NCBI GenBank assembly: GCA_018136815.1
Contig: CM030933.1
Coordinates: forward strand, 7,293,137 to 7,357,136
Direction of reading: 5' to 3'
Length of the DNA: 64,000 bases
Origin: Isochrysis galbana
Lineage: Eukaryota > Haptophyta > Isochrysidales > Isochrysidaceae
Shown: positions 1 to 10,700 of the stretch, piece after piece
Layout: every line of letters begins with the position of its first letter
How positions within the stretch are numbered: position 1 is the first letter of the stretch
Made by a program: the position numbers and the translations under genes
Notes under the pieces: generated by a model
Told to the model about the DNA's origin: nothing
Database searches by the model: none
The model's input: only the letters and a program-made list of their open reading frames with translations

Positions 1-228
1 CCTGGCGTCGTCCCGGCTCCCGATCGAGCCACTGGCAACTCACCGCCGACAAATACGTGCACGGCGGATGCGCAACCACGAGGTCCCAACCGAGGTTTTG
101 AATGTGAAGAGCATCTCCGCAGAAGTGGGGAATGTAGTCGATCTCCGACGGTCGTAGATCGCACGTCGCGACGTGCGCTCCGGCGAGTAGGAACATCGAA
201 GACACGACCCCGCTAGCTTCACCGACGA

Positions 229-957
229 CTAGAACGCGGGGTGGAGGAATCCCTCGGCCGCGTCGAGCGTCACGGCGTCGTGGATCGCCGCTAACTCAGC
301 GCAAAGCTCGTCAAAATGCGTCGGCAGTACGGCAGAGGGTGATGAATGAGTGCTCGCGTGCGGCCGCCGCACGGCTAGAGCAGCTTCGGCGAGATGGCGG
401 GGCAAGATGACGGAGGAACCGCTAGCCCGGGCACGGGAGGCGGCTAACATTTGGAGCTCGCGCGTAGGGGCGCGGGCAGTTGCAGTAGACTTGGCGGCCG
501 AGGAACAACCAACCACGGCGATCCGGTGGATGGCCTCGGCAACGGAATTCAGGGGAAGGAGGTCGTCGCCCTCGAGTTTCGGTGGGCTAGACCTGAAGGG
601 GGTTGGCTCCGGCGGGCGATCCCTGGAACGGGGATCCTCCGGAGAGCCGAGAGAAAGAGGAGACGCCGGCGTCCGTATGGTGCGCGACGAGGGATCGTAG
701 TCGACGGCCCCTGCGTCTCCCGAGTCTGCGGTGGCCACGGCGTGAGCGCGGAAAGCCGCAGCTCCCTTGGAACCTTCATCTTCATTGACTCCGGAAGCCG
801 ACCCTTCCGGGTCGGGAACCAGATCAGAAACGAGAACGGGTGCAACTTCGAGACGAGAGAATGAACACGACGACGGAGAAATATAACGAACCGGGGAGAG
901 AGGTGAAGAGGAGACACTAGTCTCCGCCTCAACAGCACGAGAACCTACGGTAGACAA
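229..957 (-). pseudogene. Broken pol N-terminal ORF of Ty3 copy 1
   Basis: This 242-residue frame matches residues about 65-300 of the long ORF at 7632-10814. It then loses frame at a CCC run near 255 (one C fewer than the CCCC run near 9918), so its last residues diverge just before the methylase-like domain. The upstream end is lost at a second indel near 990-1000. It is not a host gene. Because the differences sit in homopolymers, real decay and consensus error are both possible. Confidence 0.8.
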
Positions 958-1194
958 CGACGATTCGTCCGCAGAGCGGCTCCGGCTATGGCCTTGGGAG
1001 AGAGGTCTCCAGTGGGGTCCCGCCGGGAAAGAGCAGAAACAGGTAAAGCAGCAACAACGTTTTCGGACGCGGCAGCGGCCACGTCGGACCTATCCATAGA
1101 ACTAGAGCAGAAGATGATACCGAGTCGACAGCCCTCGAGGGCTTCACAACTGATTGTTTACGAAACGAAGAGACCGAAGACGCGTCGAATCCAC

Positions 1195-1968
1195 CTAGCC
1201 CACCCCCTTGGGCAGGGCCGTCGGGGGGTGAATCCAGGATGAAGATGCGTCGAAAGACCTAGGCGAATTTGAAGAAACCGAAGACAGCATAGTATCCGTA
1301 GAAATAGATTCCAAGAGGGGCAGCGAGCGAGAATCGGCCCCTAACATCCTAATAGCGTGCGGAGTAATAGAAGAACTTGTAGACGTACACGAATTTCGGA
1401 GAGTCGGGTCGCGACTATCTCCGGGGCAAACCTGTTTCCAGGAGCCCGGGTCAAGTGTCGACTCCGGCTTCCGAGATAGCCGTTCGGCGGGGGCTTCAGC
1501 CGGCGAGGCGGCTCCCACCGTCGAGGACTGAATAGAGCTAGAGACAGGGGGAGAATCGCCGCGTCGACAGCTCTTCTCCCCAAGCGGCGTAGGGATCGGA
1601 TCGGGATGGTGGTGGTGGCGTTCGGGCCCACCGCCCGCGATGTTCTCCGCCAGGGTTTGAAGGACGGGGACCCCGCCGGACCCCTACTGAGCTTAACCCG
1701 GACCATCGAGCGAAGAAGCTTATGAATGTGCTCGTCCGATCCGCACTCTCCGCAGCCAGCCTCACACAGAAAGCGGATATATGGCTGACAGATGACGGGG
1801 TTGTGAGCACCGTCTCCCGTGCCATATTTCCAGGCTTCGCTGGATGGAGTGCCAGAGAGCTTGAGCTTGGAAAGCGCAGAAGGCACAGCCGTTTTCGTTC
1901 GTCCATTCGGTGATTCCCCTATTGATATCGTCCGTCGTGGAGTTTCCATTGAATTATCGGCCGGTCGG
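1195..1968 (-). pseudogene. Gag C-terminal region of Ty3 copy 1, frameshifted
   Basis: The reverse strand encodes the same cysteine/histidine-rich gag tail as 11350-11640, with CxxC-type spacings around 1720-1900, but in several frames (1341-1949, 1538-1906). Small indels relative to the second copy, for example near 1690, 1850 and 1935, break it. It ends at the N gap. Confidence 0.75.
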
Positions 1969-2068
1969 NNNNNNNNNNNNNNNNNNNNNNNNNNNNNNNN
2001 NNNNNNNNNNNNNNNNNNNNNNNNNNNNNNNNNNNNNNNNNNNNNNNNNNNNNNNNNNNNNNNNNNNN
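1969..2068. other. Assembly gap (100 N)
   Basis: Exactly 100 Ns, which looks like a placeholder of unknown true size. Comparison with the second element copy shows that the flanks correspond to 11638 and 13966. About 2.33 kb of gag is therefore missing or collapsed here. Confidence 0.98.
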
Positions 2069-2252
2069 CACTCCGTCGCGAGCAGCACCGGCGGCTAGCG
2101 CGGCGCTTTGGCCCTCCTCCCCACCGGGAGTCGGGTGAATGAAATTCTGGACTGGGTCGGGCAACCCCATTTGGGTGTCTGGACGGGAACGAACGGCGAA
2201 CGAAGGCTGTGGGGCGGCGAGGCGCTCCTAGCGGCCCTAGTGTTGTAAGAGA

Positions 2253-3349
2253 TTGTTAGACCTACAAAGAACTCTTCCCTCAGGGAGGGAGCCTAGGCTG
2301 CTTGAGTGCAGCGACGCAGCGAACAACGACGGACAACGAGCTGAGAACAACAGGATACACCGACTCACGAACACACCGGAATCATTCACCCAAACCAAGC
2401 AAATTATCAAGCAACCGCGACCCCAAATCACCGATAACTCAAACACGTCGCGAGAGACGGAGAGAGAGAGCGAGAGAGAGAGAGAGACTCCGCAGCGACG
2501 GCCGGAGCGTGTCTCCGTTGTAACTTCCCACGTAGCGGAGAGTCCGAAGGGGAGCGTCCTGTCGCGCGACCACGGCGATCACTTTGGATACAGATCGCAA
2601 CGAGATATCTTCACGACAGAGGAAATCTTGCCGTTGAGCGTGAACCTTCTAGACGCTTCTAACGAACAACCCTGAGTAGCAACCAAGGGGAAGAAACACC
2701 AAAGGGGCCAAGGCTTGCATGTAACTTGCATCAAGGGGAAAGATTCCCTCACCTAGGAAGCGAACCTACACCGGTCTCCAAGGGGAGATGGCAAATTCAA
2801 CCTCAAATCTCGAGCGGATAGAGCAACCGACTCGCTCGCCAAACACCTTGACCGAGAAGAAAGAAGCAAGGACCTACAAGCCAAGGGTAGCGGACCTAGG
2901 GAATGTGAGAGGAAATTTCCGAACGCCAACGCCAAACGCCGAACGCGGGGATTCAACGAAACCCTAACCAGGCCAAGCAGAACCTACGAAGAACAGGCCT
3001 GGACAACAACGAAAGTCAGCAGGTCCCAAGAAAGAACCGGAACCCAACAAGAAACAACAAGCCTTGCAAGAAGCTAAACAAGCCTTCACAAGGTAACTCG
3101 AGAGCCTGAGACAAGCGCGCAGCGAGCAACAGGCGACCTGGCTCCTTTAGGTAAAGATTACCGAAAGGAGGAAACCTGGAATCTAGACCTGACAAACAGG
3201 CTAGAAGGAACGAAACGAGAACTCGAATTCTAGATCGCTAGGGACGAACCCTACCAACCTAGATGTACCTGAGCTTCACCGTGTGGCCGCACGGCGAAGG
3301 ACCTGGAAACAAGAGCCTGGAAATCGCATCATCTAGGATGAATGCGACA
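2253..3349 (-). repeat. Ty3 5' leader plus LTR A (about 1 kb)
   Basis: This stretch is nearly identical to 14160-15257. On the minus strand its outer end begins TGTCGCATTCATCC, with the TG expected of an LTR, and it is preceded by a G-run purine tract at 3350-3355. It serves as 5' LTR/leader of copy 1 and as 3' LTR of the element on its right, so the two elements share it. The inner LTR boundary cannot be fixed by eye because the leader is duplicated too. It contains a short GA microsatellite at about 2457-2487. Confidence 0.75.
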
Positions 3350-3360
3350 CCCCCCGACTA
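3350..3360 (-). promoter_or_regulatory. Polypurine tract before 3' LTR
   Basis: On the minus strand a G6 run sits directly 5' of the TGTCGC LTR start. An equivalent purine tract (GGGGGGAGGG) precedes the same LTR start at 15804-15813. Plus-strand priming from a purine run abutting the 3' LTR is normal in LTR retroelements. Confidence 0.6.
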
Positions 3361-3721
3361 AGATCGAGACGTCTCCCGATGTCGAGCGGTGAACCTGGAA
3401 ACAGAGACCTGGAACTTGGAACTTGGGCTGACCAGAGGTCAGAATCGGAACAAGAAGCAACGGAACATAGCGAGCGAAACGTGGAGACAAGAACACCCTT
3501 TGGATCCAAAGCGAGCACGAAATCGGCGGCTTAGCGCGGCGGCCTCTTTCGTACGCACTGCCCCACCACTTCTCCCTTTTACAGGAGCTTTGCTCGGTGT
3601 TGCGCCGGGTGTAGAGCGCAGGCAGCACGCGTTCATCACCTCCATGATTCGCTCTGAACTCGGAGCCCTAGCCGAGCGTGGGCTAGCCTAGAGGGACGGG
3701 TCCCTTACCCAAGACATGGGA
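3361..3721 (-). other. 3' untranslated part of Ty3 element 2
   Basis: No convincing coding frame lies between the chromodomain ORF stop and the polypurine tract. The small overlapping ORFs in several frames lack any recognisable motif. Confidence 0.5.
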
Positions 3722-4102
3722 TCAACGGGAGTGGAGCCTGGATCGAGTGCGCGAAGACGGCGCATCGAGAACGAGAGGAAGAGGAGTATCCCTGGCCGAC
3801 GAAGAAGTTGCTTCCGGGGACTCAACATCTTCTGGACAAGTCTCTTCGACGGAGCGATCATAATCATCAAGCAAATCAGAACAACGACGGAGCAACTCGG
3901 AACGAGGCTCCCAGGTGGCTTCTCGAATAGAATAGCCACGCCACTTCACGAGGTACTCGGTAGAATCGCCATGGCTACGACGATCGAGCAACTTTTCAAC
4001 GATGTACTCGTCGTCAGCCAGCGGCTCTTCATCAACGAAAGTATGATACGGCCGGAGTTCGAGATATGCACCTCCTCCTTGACTAACCGTTCTCCAAATC
4101 AC
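3722..4102 (-). CDS. Integrase C-terminal chromodomain of Ty3 element
   Basis: The 126-residue frame holds a chromodomain: DEYIVEKLLDRR, then EYLVKWRGYSIREATWEP, ending near LLDDYDR (residues about 30-85). Chromodomains at the integrase C-terminus of chromoviruses read histone marks and guide integration. The frame is cut off from the integrase core by indels, and the first codon shown is not a real start. The tail after the domain is serine-rich. Confidence 0.85.
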   Translation of the reverse strand: MIWRTVSQGGGAYLELRPYHTFVDEEPLADDEYIVEKLLDRRSHGDSTEYLVKWRGYSIREATWEPRSELLRRCSDLLDDYDRSVEETCPEDVESPEATSSSARDTPLPLVLDAPSSRTRSRLHSR

Positions 4103-4274
4103 GGAGTCGGTACCTAGTGTCGGACAGAGCCTCTACGACGCGGTAGGGACCCGAGTAGATGAATTGCAACTTGTTGGCATGCCTGGTAATCGCATGCAGA
4201 CGCGATCCCCAGGTTCGAAACGAGCTGGTCTTTGAGACTTGATGTAGCGTCACGGACTGACTCAGCCTGAGCGG

Positions 4275-5241
4275 CTAGGGTAGCCTCGAGAGCGCTGGAC
4301 CAAGAGAGGCGGAGGCTCGCATTGAGCCTGGATGCGTACGAGCGAACGTCGGCGGACGCCGCCTCGAGAGCAGTTGGCGAAACAGACTTCGGATCAGAGA
4401 GTTGAGCGGCAGACGCAGCTCACGCCCAAAGATCAAAGACGCTGGAGACCGGGAGGTGACACGACCGGAAGAAGCCCTCAACGAGAGGAGTAGGAACGGC
4501 AAATGGTCGACCCAATGACCGCCACCCTCGTTCGAGCGCGCATCAAACGAATGAGCGTTTGCTGAGCGCGTTCGACGAAGCCTACACCCTCATGTCGTAC
4601 GGCTCTGTACTCGACAAATCAGTCCCGGTGAGCTCCAGAATACGCGAACAAGAACCGAACAAAGATTCGAACCGGCGTCGGTCCGAAGCTGCCTAGGACT
4701 CCATAACGCGTCACAATCAAGCGGATGAACATGTCCAAGGCCACCTCCGACGAAGGATCCCCATTCGAAGGCTCAGCCTCAATCCATCGAGTGAGCGAGT
4801 CGATGAAGACGACCAGCTTGTCGTAACCCGAGACTCCAGGCACGAAGTTGTGAGTGGGAGCCAGTGCGAGCACGTCGCAGTAGACCACATCAAAGGGTAG
4901 GTACCCACGGAGAGACCGGAGGCGACGCTAGAGCCCTAGGTAGCGCTTGGCGAGGGTGCACTCGTGGCATTCCCGGACGTAGGATGCAACGTCGGAAGAC
5001 ATGCCGGCCAGTATACCCGAGTACGAAGAAGACCGGACATACGAGAAACTCCAAGGTGACCGGAGCGATCGTGGTAGGCAAAAAGGTAGCGAGACCGCAA
5101 CGAGGGCGGAACATAGAGCACTAGCGAGTCCGGGTCGGTGGAGTCAAGAACGGTGCGATAGTAGACGAGCCCATCGTGAACGACGAAACGGCGAAACATC
5201 TTGGATTGCTGAGCGGAACGGGAGCGACAGAACTGGAACAC
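4275..5241 (-). pseudogene. Ty3 integrase, frameshifted
   Basis: Three frames together spell an integrase. 5241-4936 has the end of the RNase H/tether region and an HHCC-type zinc finger start (YHDRSGHLGVSRM, then YWPA). 4888-4619 has the catalytic-core start with DKLVVFIDSLTRWIEA. 4502-4275 has the core end (SPASLIFGRELRLPLNSLI). At least three frame changes are needed, so as assembled this is a pseudogene. Confidence 0.8.
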
Positions 5242-5616
5242 GAATCATCTTCGGCAATGGGGCCTGAGGCGGCGGCCGGCGGAGGCGACCCTAGGCCTGA
5301 TGGCTCGTGATTGACCGTCTCTCCTGAGCCTAGGAGTGGCTCTACGAACGGATCTTCCGCCAGGGCCGCTCTCATCTCTTCGGAAGTCGGCGTACCCGGG
5401 CCAAATAACTGGACTGGATGGCGGGCCCGGAATCGGAGGCTCGACGACGAGATCGGTCCAAAGCTTGAAGCCCTCGCGCCGTAGCTACGGAGCGCGTGAT
5501 GGCAGCCACCGGATGAGACCGTTCATGCTCGGCTAGAGACTCTGAGCTAGGCTCACGTACCGCTAGCGGCGCTGGGCCGGCGAGTGGTTCATCTTCGTGT
5601 TCCGGCTCCAGGGATG

Positions 5617-6537
5617 CTAGCCGGGACAGCCCGTCAGCATCCTGATGAACAGCTCCTGGTTTATGTTCGACATCGAACCGTACTCAGCCAACTTGAGAGC
5701 CCACCGAGTCAGCCGAGAGGCTGGCCCACCGGCTACTTGATCCTTCATGGTATGCAGCCATCGCAGCGCAGAGTGGTCAACGACTAACTTGAACCGACGC
5801 CCCCAAAGGTAGGGTCGCCAATTTCGGATTGATTCCAGGGCAGCCAAGAGCTCAATCTCGGTCACCGTCCAATGGCGTTCGGCCGAGGTGAGACTGCGAG
5901 CGTAATACCCAACGACTCGTTCACGGTTATCGTCTCCTAGCTGCGAGAGGATGCCGGCGATACCCAACTTGCTAGCCCCATCGGTCTTGACGATGAAGGG
6001 CCGATCATCCCTGGGTGGAGTCAAGACGGGCTCCGAAGTGATCGCTGTCTTGAGCTCTTGGATAGCTCGGCGACACTCCTCGGACTGGGACTCCTTTGCC
6101 ACGTCGCAGCCCTTCCGCGTGAGGGCAGTGAGAGGAGCAGCCTTAGCGGCGAATTGGCGAATGAATCGACGATAGTAGGAGCAAAGGCCGAGGAAAGATC
6201 GAACCGCTTCCAAGGAGTTGATGGATGACGGGTCGATGTCGGCGACAGCTGCGACCTTCTTCGGGTCCATCTTGAGACCTTCCCTCGAGACAACGTGACC
6301 GAGGTACTCCGTAGAGGTGGCAAAGAAGACACACTTGGACATCTTGCAGGTCAGACCGGCCCACTCTAGCCGTTCGAGAACGAGGTCTAGCCGGTGAAGC
6401 ATTTGCTCGAACGAAGCCTGTGCCCTGGCCTCTTCGGAAGGACCCACGCCCGTTGACCAGATGCCCACATCATCGAGGTAAGGCATGCAGATCTCCCACG
6501 CTAGCGCACCGAGAACGATGTCCATCAAGCGGCACAT
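5617..6537 (-). CDS. Ty3 reverse transcriptase C-terminus and RNase H
   Basis: The 306-residue frame begins inside RT palm and carries the catalytic YLDD box (PYLDDVGIWS, residues about 20-29), the thumb/connection (SFLGLCSYYRRFI) and RNase H. The RNase H shows KTDGASKLGIAGILSQ and ERHWTVTEIELLAALE, the acidic residues expected of retroelement RNase H. The upstream RT palm lies in other frames at 6540-6660, and the downstream end shifts frame near 5660. One indel on each side would restore a single pol. Confidence 0.88.
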   Translation of the reverse strand: MCRLMDIVLGALAWEICMPYLDDVGIWSTGVGPSEEARAQASFEQMLHRLDLVLERLEWAGLTCKMSKCVFFATSTEYLGHVVSREGLKMDPKKVAAVADIDPSSINSLEAVRSFLGLCSYYRRFIRQFAAKAAPLTALTRKGCDVAKESQSEECRRAIQELKTAITSEPVLTPPRDDRPFIVKTDGASKLGIAGILSQLGDDNRERVVGYYARSLTSAERHWTVTEIELLAALESIRNWRPYLWGRRFKLVVDHSALRWLHTMKDQVAGGPASRLTRWALKLAEYGSMSNINQELFIRMLTGCPG

Positions 6538-6657
6538 GTAGGAGGACCTGATTGGATGCCGAACGGTAGAAAGTTGAACTCGTATTTGCCACGGTGGGTA
6601 GTGAAAGCGGTGATATGTTTGTGCGATCTTTGATCGGGATGCCCCAAAAACCAGAGG
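6538..6657 (-). pseudogene. RT palm fragment between two frameshifts
   Basis: The reverse strand reads HITAFTTHRGKYEFNFLPFG, a typical RT block leading to the FG(I/L) motif, then hits a stop just before the frame of 5617-6537. The upstream RT frame ended at about 6658. This small block shows that the RT gene is interrupted twice within 120 nt. Confidence 0.75.
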
Positions 6658-7719
6658 CTAAATCGAGAGTACATAAAAGAGAGAACTGAGCGGCCCTTGG
6701 CCGGACGCTAGCCTATCAATAGCCTCTACAATGAGGGGTAGAGGGCTATCCTCGACGCGTAGCTTGGCGTTCGTGTCGCGGTAGTCCACGCAGAATCGAA
6801 CGGAGCCATCTTTCTTGCTGACCAGGACTACTCGGGAAGCCCAAGCCGAATTTGACTTGCGAATAATGCCGGCGGCTTCCATCTTGGCTACCTCCTCTTC
6901 TATGATGAGCTCGCCTGCGCGGCCCACTCTAGACGGAGCGTGCCGGTGAGGAACAGCGCCGGGGTTGAGTGGCAACTCCACCTCGAGAACGTGCGTATGG
7001 TTTGGAGCCCCCGGGTGCAACGCGAAAGCTTTGATGCGCCGGGCCAAGAGTTGGCGTACTTCTTCTCGTTGATCGTCGGAAAGAAGCCGGTCTGGATCGA
7101 TGGTGGCTGAGTCGAGTAGAGATCGTTGCTCCTCGCTCAGCGCGGTGACAGGGTCACCATCCCCCTCGCTTCCAGTCGGAGTCCAGCCCCGGTGCAACTT
7201 GAAACGCACCTGGAGCGAAGCTATCGGATGCAGAGACGGCAGGGTCAGCGCATTGACCCCGGTGTGGACGATCGTCACCGCGATGCGATGATCTTCCGTG
7301 GGCGTGACCACCGTGGGCATTACGAGAGGAGACGAATCGAGAGCCTCGCGATTTGGTAGGCGGTCGACCAGCATCGCGCAGTCCGAATGATCTCGGAGAG
7401 CTAGCGGAACCCTGACCCAGATGGTTGCGCGGTGGAAGGCAGGAATCGTCACCGCTTGCTCCGTGTAGAGAAGATATTCGGACGAGGTAGACGCCGGAGC
7501 TTTGGCCGCAAACTCGTCGGCAGACTCAAAGAGAGGTGTATAGAGTGGCTGTCTAGCATCAGCAGCAGCCTCACCCTCCGATCCGGCCGGGATCTCTCGT
7601 GTTGCCGTCGACCTCTCCAGAAAGTCGACAGTCAGCGGCTGACCGGGTGACATCGAGATAGCTCCGACGAAGCCGGCGTCCGCGACTGGGGCGGCGCCGT
7701 GGAAACTCTGACTACACAT
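6658..7719 (-). CDS. Ty3 pol, spacer and RT N-terminal part
   Basis: The 353-residue frame overlaps the end of the protease ORF by 88 nt in another frame, as in a frameshift-expressed pol. The C-terminal third has RT fingers: VVLVSKKDGSVRFCVDYRDT followed by SPLPLIVEAIDRL. The N-terminal two thirds is a less conserved spacer. It ends at a stop in the palm. It could be a separate translational unit or read by frameshifting from 7632-10814. Confidence 0.8.
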   Translation of the reverse strand: MCSQSFHGAAPVADAGFVGAISMSPGQPLTVDFLERSTATREIPAGSEGEAAADARQPLYTPLFESADEFAAKAPASTSSEYLLYTEQAVTIPAFHRATIWVRVPLALRDHSDCAMLVDRLPNREALDSSPLVMPTVVTPTEDHRIAVTIVHTGVNALTLPSLHPIASLQVRFKLHRGWTPTGSEGDGDPVTALSEEQRSLLDSATIDPDRLLSDDQREEVRQLLARRIKAFALHPGAPNHTHVLEVELPLNPGAVPHRHAPSRVGRAGELIIEEEVAKMEAAGIIRKSNSAWASRVVLVSKKDGSVRFCVDYRDTNAKLRVEDSPLPLIVEAIDRLASGQGPLSSLFYVLSI

Positions 7720-10700
7720 TCGGAAAGGACTCTTGAAGAGTCTTCTGAATCGCCAGAGGCCGGACGGAGGCGGAGGCTTCCTTCCGAGCTCGCGGCGTCG
7801 AGAGAAATGGTAGCGGAGTGGGCGGCCAAAAAATCGTTCCCGAGCAGAAGCATCGCGTTTCCTTCGATGACCGCGAACGAATGACGGAAGAGGCGACCGG
7901 ACAAGGAGAAGACGAGGCTAGCCCGGCCCCTAGTGATGAGAGGAAGGCCGTCCGGCCCATGTAGGTTGGGGACGGTAGCGTCCGATACGCGTTCGACGCA
8001 AGCGTCTTCAGGTAGTCGATCGAGAAGAGCAGTGGTGATTACTGACGGGCCCGCTCCAGTGTCAGCCAGGGTGCTGTTCACCGTGAGGGCAACGTCCGGG
8101 AGAACGAACCCTTGAGCTGCGCGGTCGCCATCGGCACGGCAGACCACGAGATCGCGGACATAGAGGCAGTGACGAGGGTAGAGCGGCGGCGGCGTGTCCG
8201 CGATAGATTCCACCGGAAGTGAGGTTCCGGCTCCGGGTGACAGGGTGGTTGGATTGGAGGCTAGCCTGGACGGAGAAGATTCATCGACGTGGGGCACTCG
8301 CTCGATAGCGGCGGCCACCGTCTGCGGCACGAATGGTATCGAGGAGCGTGGGGATGCCTTTGCTGAACTAGAGGGGTTAGGCACGCCACCATAGCCTAGC
8401 CCTCGACGGTCCGTCGGATGCCGAGGTTGATCCATTTGGCGTGACCATTCCTTCTCCAGGGACTTCTGCAAGTCTGTCTTCGGAAGCTTCGACAACTCGG
8501 AAAATCCGGCCGCACTGAGGCCCCTAGCGGTAGCCCCATCGCAATACAGTGCCCGTGGAGTATCCTCTCCTTCGGCGGCGTCGGAGGGCTTGGTCTCGAG
8601 GGTCTGCATGCTCCGGTGTTCTGGCATCTCGGGCGTGTCATCTTCTCCCGAGTCGGGCCCGACATCCCAGGTTTCGAGTGGCCTTTCGGCTACGAACGAA
8701 TTGGTCAGTTCGGCCACTCCCTCGTCGCCAGCCGTGAAGGAGGCGCTCGGAGATAGTGCATTGATGCCTTGAGAGCCCAGTCGAGACAAGATGGGAGGTT
8801 CCGACGGCTCCGCAGCTGCCGCTTGCTCAGCGATTTCTTGGGCGATGGAAGGCGTGACATCCTGCCACCGATGGACCCCCGAAATTACATCACGGTCGAA
8901 GACCTGCCACTTGCTGCGGCGCTTCTTCACCGTGTTTGGAGGGCCTGGCGTTGTAGAGCGGTCCTCTATGGGCCACTCCCACGGCAGGAAGCGGTCTCCT
9001 TCCGCCTCGGCCTCGTCTTGCGATACGTTTGTTTCCGAGTCCTCCTGATGAAGCAGGCGAGAAGCATCGGCAACGGGGCCTGCGTCCGGGATCACGACAA
9101 CCGAATCAGACACTGGCGAACCGCTGGGAGGCGTGAGGTGAGAGCTAGAAGCTGCTTCGCCTCTCCCCTCCATGAAACGAGCCAGAGCCGTCCTCGGCTC
9201 AGCCAGCTCGAAACCGGTCGAGCAAAGCGAAGGGCGTTCTCTCAAGCTGGCAGCTGCTTGGGAAATTGCCCAGTCCACCGTGAAGTCGAGCGAACGCGAC
9301 GCCTTGGCTTCGCGCGCATAACGGCGCAAGACCGGCATCCACTGGGCCGCCATTGCACCGGCAATGCCCACATAGGTGCGGCTGCGAAGGGCGCCACGGT
9401 GGGGCGACGGCGATAGATCCGCCATAGCGGATAGACGTCCCTCGACAATCTTCGAAGGCTGCAAGGACGGGAGTGAAGCCGTCAGGTACAGGCCAGTTGC
9501 TTTTTGATGGCCCGTGCCGTGCTGCCACGGCTGCACAAACTGCCGCGGTCGCAACCCCCCGACTAAGGCAGAGGCTTCCGCGTGCATTCGAGGATTTTCG
9601 ACGGCAACGAAAGGCGCGTCGGCGCTTGCCATGGCGAGGAAGACTCTAGCGGCGGATTCGAGAGCCTGGCGTCGTCCCGGCTCCCGATCGAGCCACTGGC
9701 AACTCACCGCCGACAAATACGTGCACGGCGGATGCGCAACCACGAGGTCCCAACCGAGGTTTTGAATGTGAAGAGCATCTCCGCAGAAGTGGGGAATGTA
9801 GTCGATCTCCGACGGTCGTAGATCGCACGTCGCGACGTGCGCTCCGGCGAGTAGGAACATCGAAGACACGACCCCGCTAGCTTCACCGACGACTAGAACG
9901 CGGGGTGGAGGAATCCCCTCGGCCGCGTCGAGCGTCACGGCGTCGTGGATCGCCGCTAACTCAGCGCAAAGCTCGTCAAAATGCGTCGGCAGTACGGCAG
10001 AGGGTGATGAATGAGTGCTCGCGTGCGGCCGCCGCACGGCTAGAGCAGCTTCGGCGAGATGGCGGGGCAAGATGACGGAGGAACCGCTAGCCCGGGCACG
10101 GGAGGCGGCTAACATTTGGAGCTCGCGCGTAGGGGCGCGGGCAGTTGCAGTAGACTTGGCGGCCGAGGAACAACCAACCACGGCGATCCGGTGGATGGCC
10201 TCGGCAACGGAATTCAGGGGAAGGAGGTCGTCGCCCTCGAGTTTCGGTGGGCTAGACCTGAAGGGGGTTGGCTCCGGCGGGCGATCCCTGGAACGGGGAT
10301 CCTCCGGAGAGCCGAGAGAAAGAGGAGACGCCGGCGTCCGTATGGTGCGCGACGAGGGATCGTAGTCGACGGCCCCTGCGTCTCCCGAGTCTGCGGTGGC
10401 CACGGCGTGAGCGCGGAAAGCCGCAGCTCCCTTGGAACCTTCATCTTCATTGACTCCGGAAGCCGACCCTTCCGGGTCGGGAACCAGATCAGAAACGAGA
10501 ACGGGTGCAACTTCGAGACGAGAGAATGAACACGACGACGGAGAAATATAACGAACCGGGGAGAGAGGTGAAGAGGAGACACTAGTCTCCGCCTCAACAG
10601 CACGAGAACCTACGGTAGACAACGACGATTCGTCCGCAGAGCGGCTCCGGCTATGGCCCTTGGGAGAGAGGTCTCCAGTGGGGTCCCGCCGGGAAAGAGC

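Larger units (their letters stand above)
1..2250 (-). mobile_element. Ty3/gypsy retrotransposon, partial copy 1
   Basis: Positions 1-1968 repeat 9665-11638, and 2069-2250 repeat the matching part of 13966-14150, in the same order and orientation with scattered one-base indels. The copy is cut by the window edge on the left and by a run of Ns inside gag. It covers the methylase-like/pol N-terminal region and the two ends of gag, read on the minus strand. Several indels break frames that are open in the second copy. The right side runs straight into the LTR ending at 3349. Confidence 0.9.

Noticed and set aside
4205-4222. tRNA B-box-like GGTTCGAAAC, possible SINE or tRNA gene
   Set aside because: It lies inside the Ty3 integrase coding region, with no A-box, acceptor stem or terminator in the right place.
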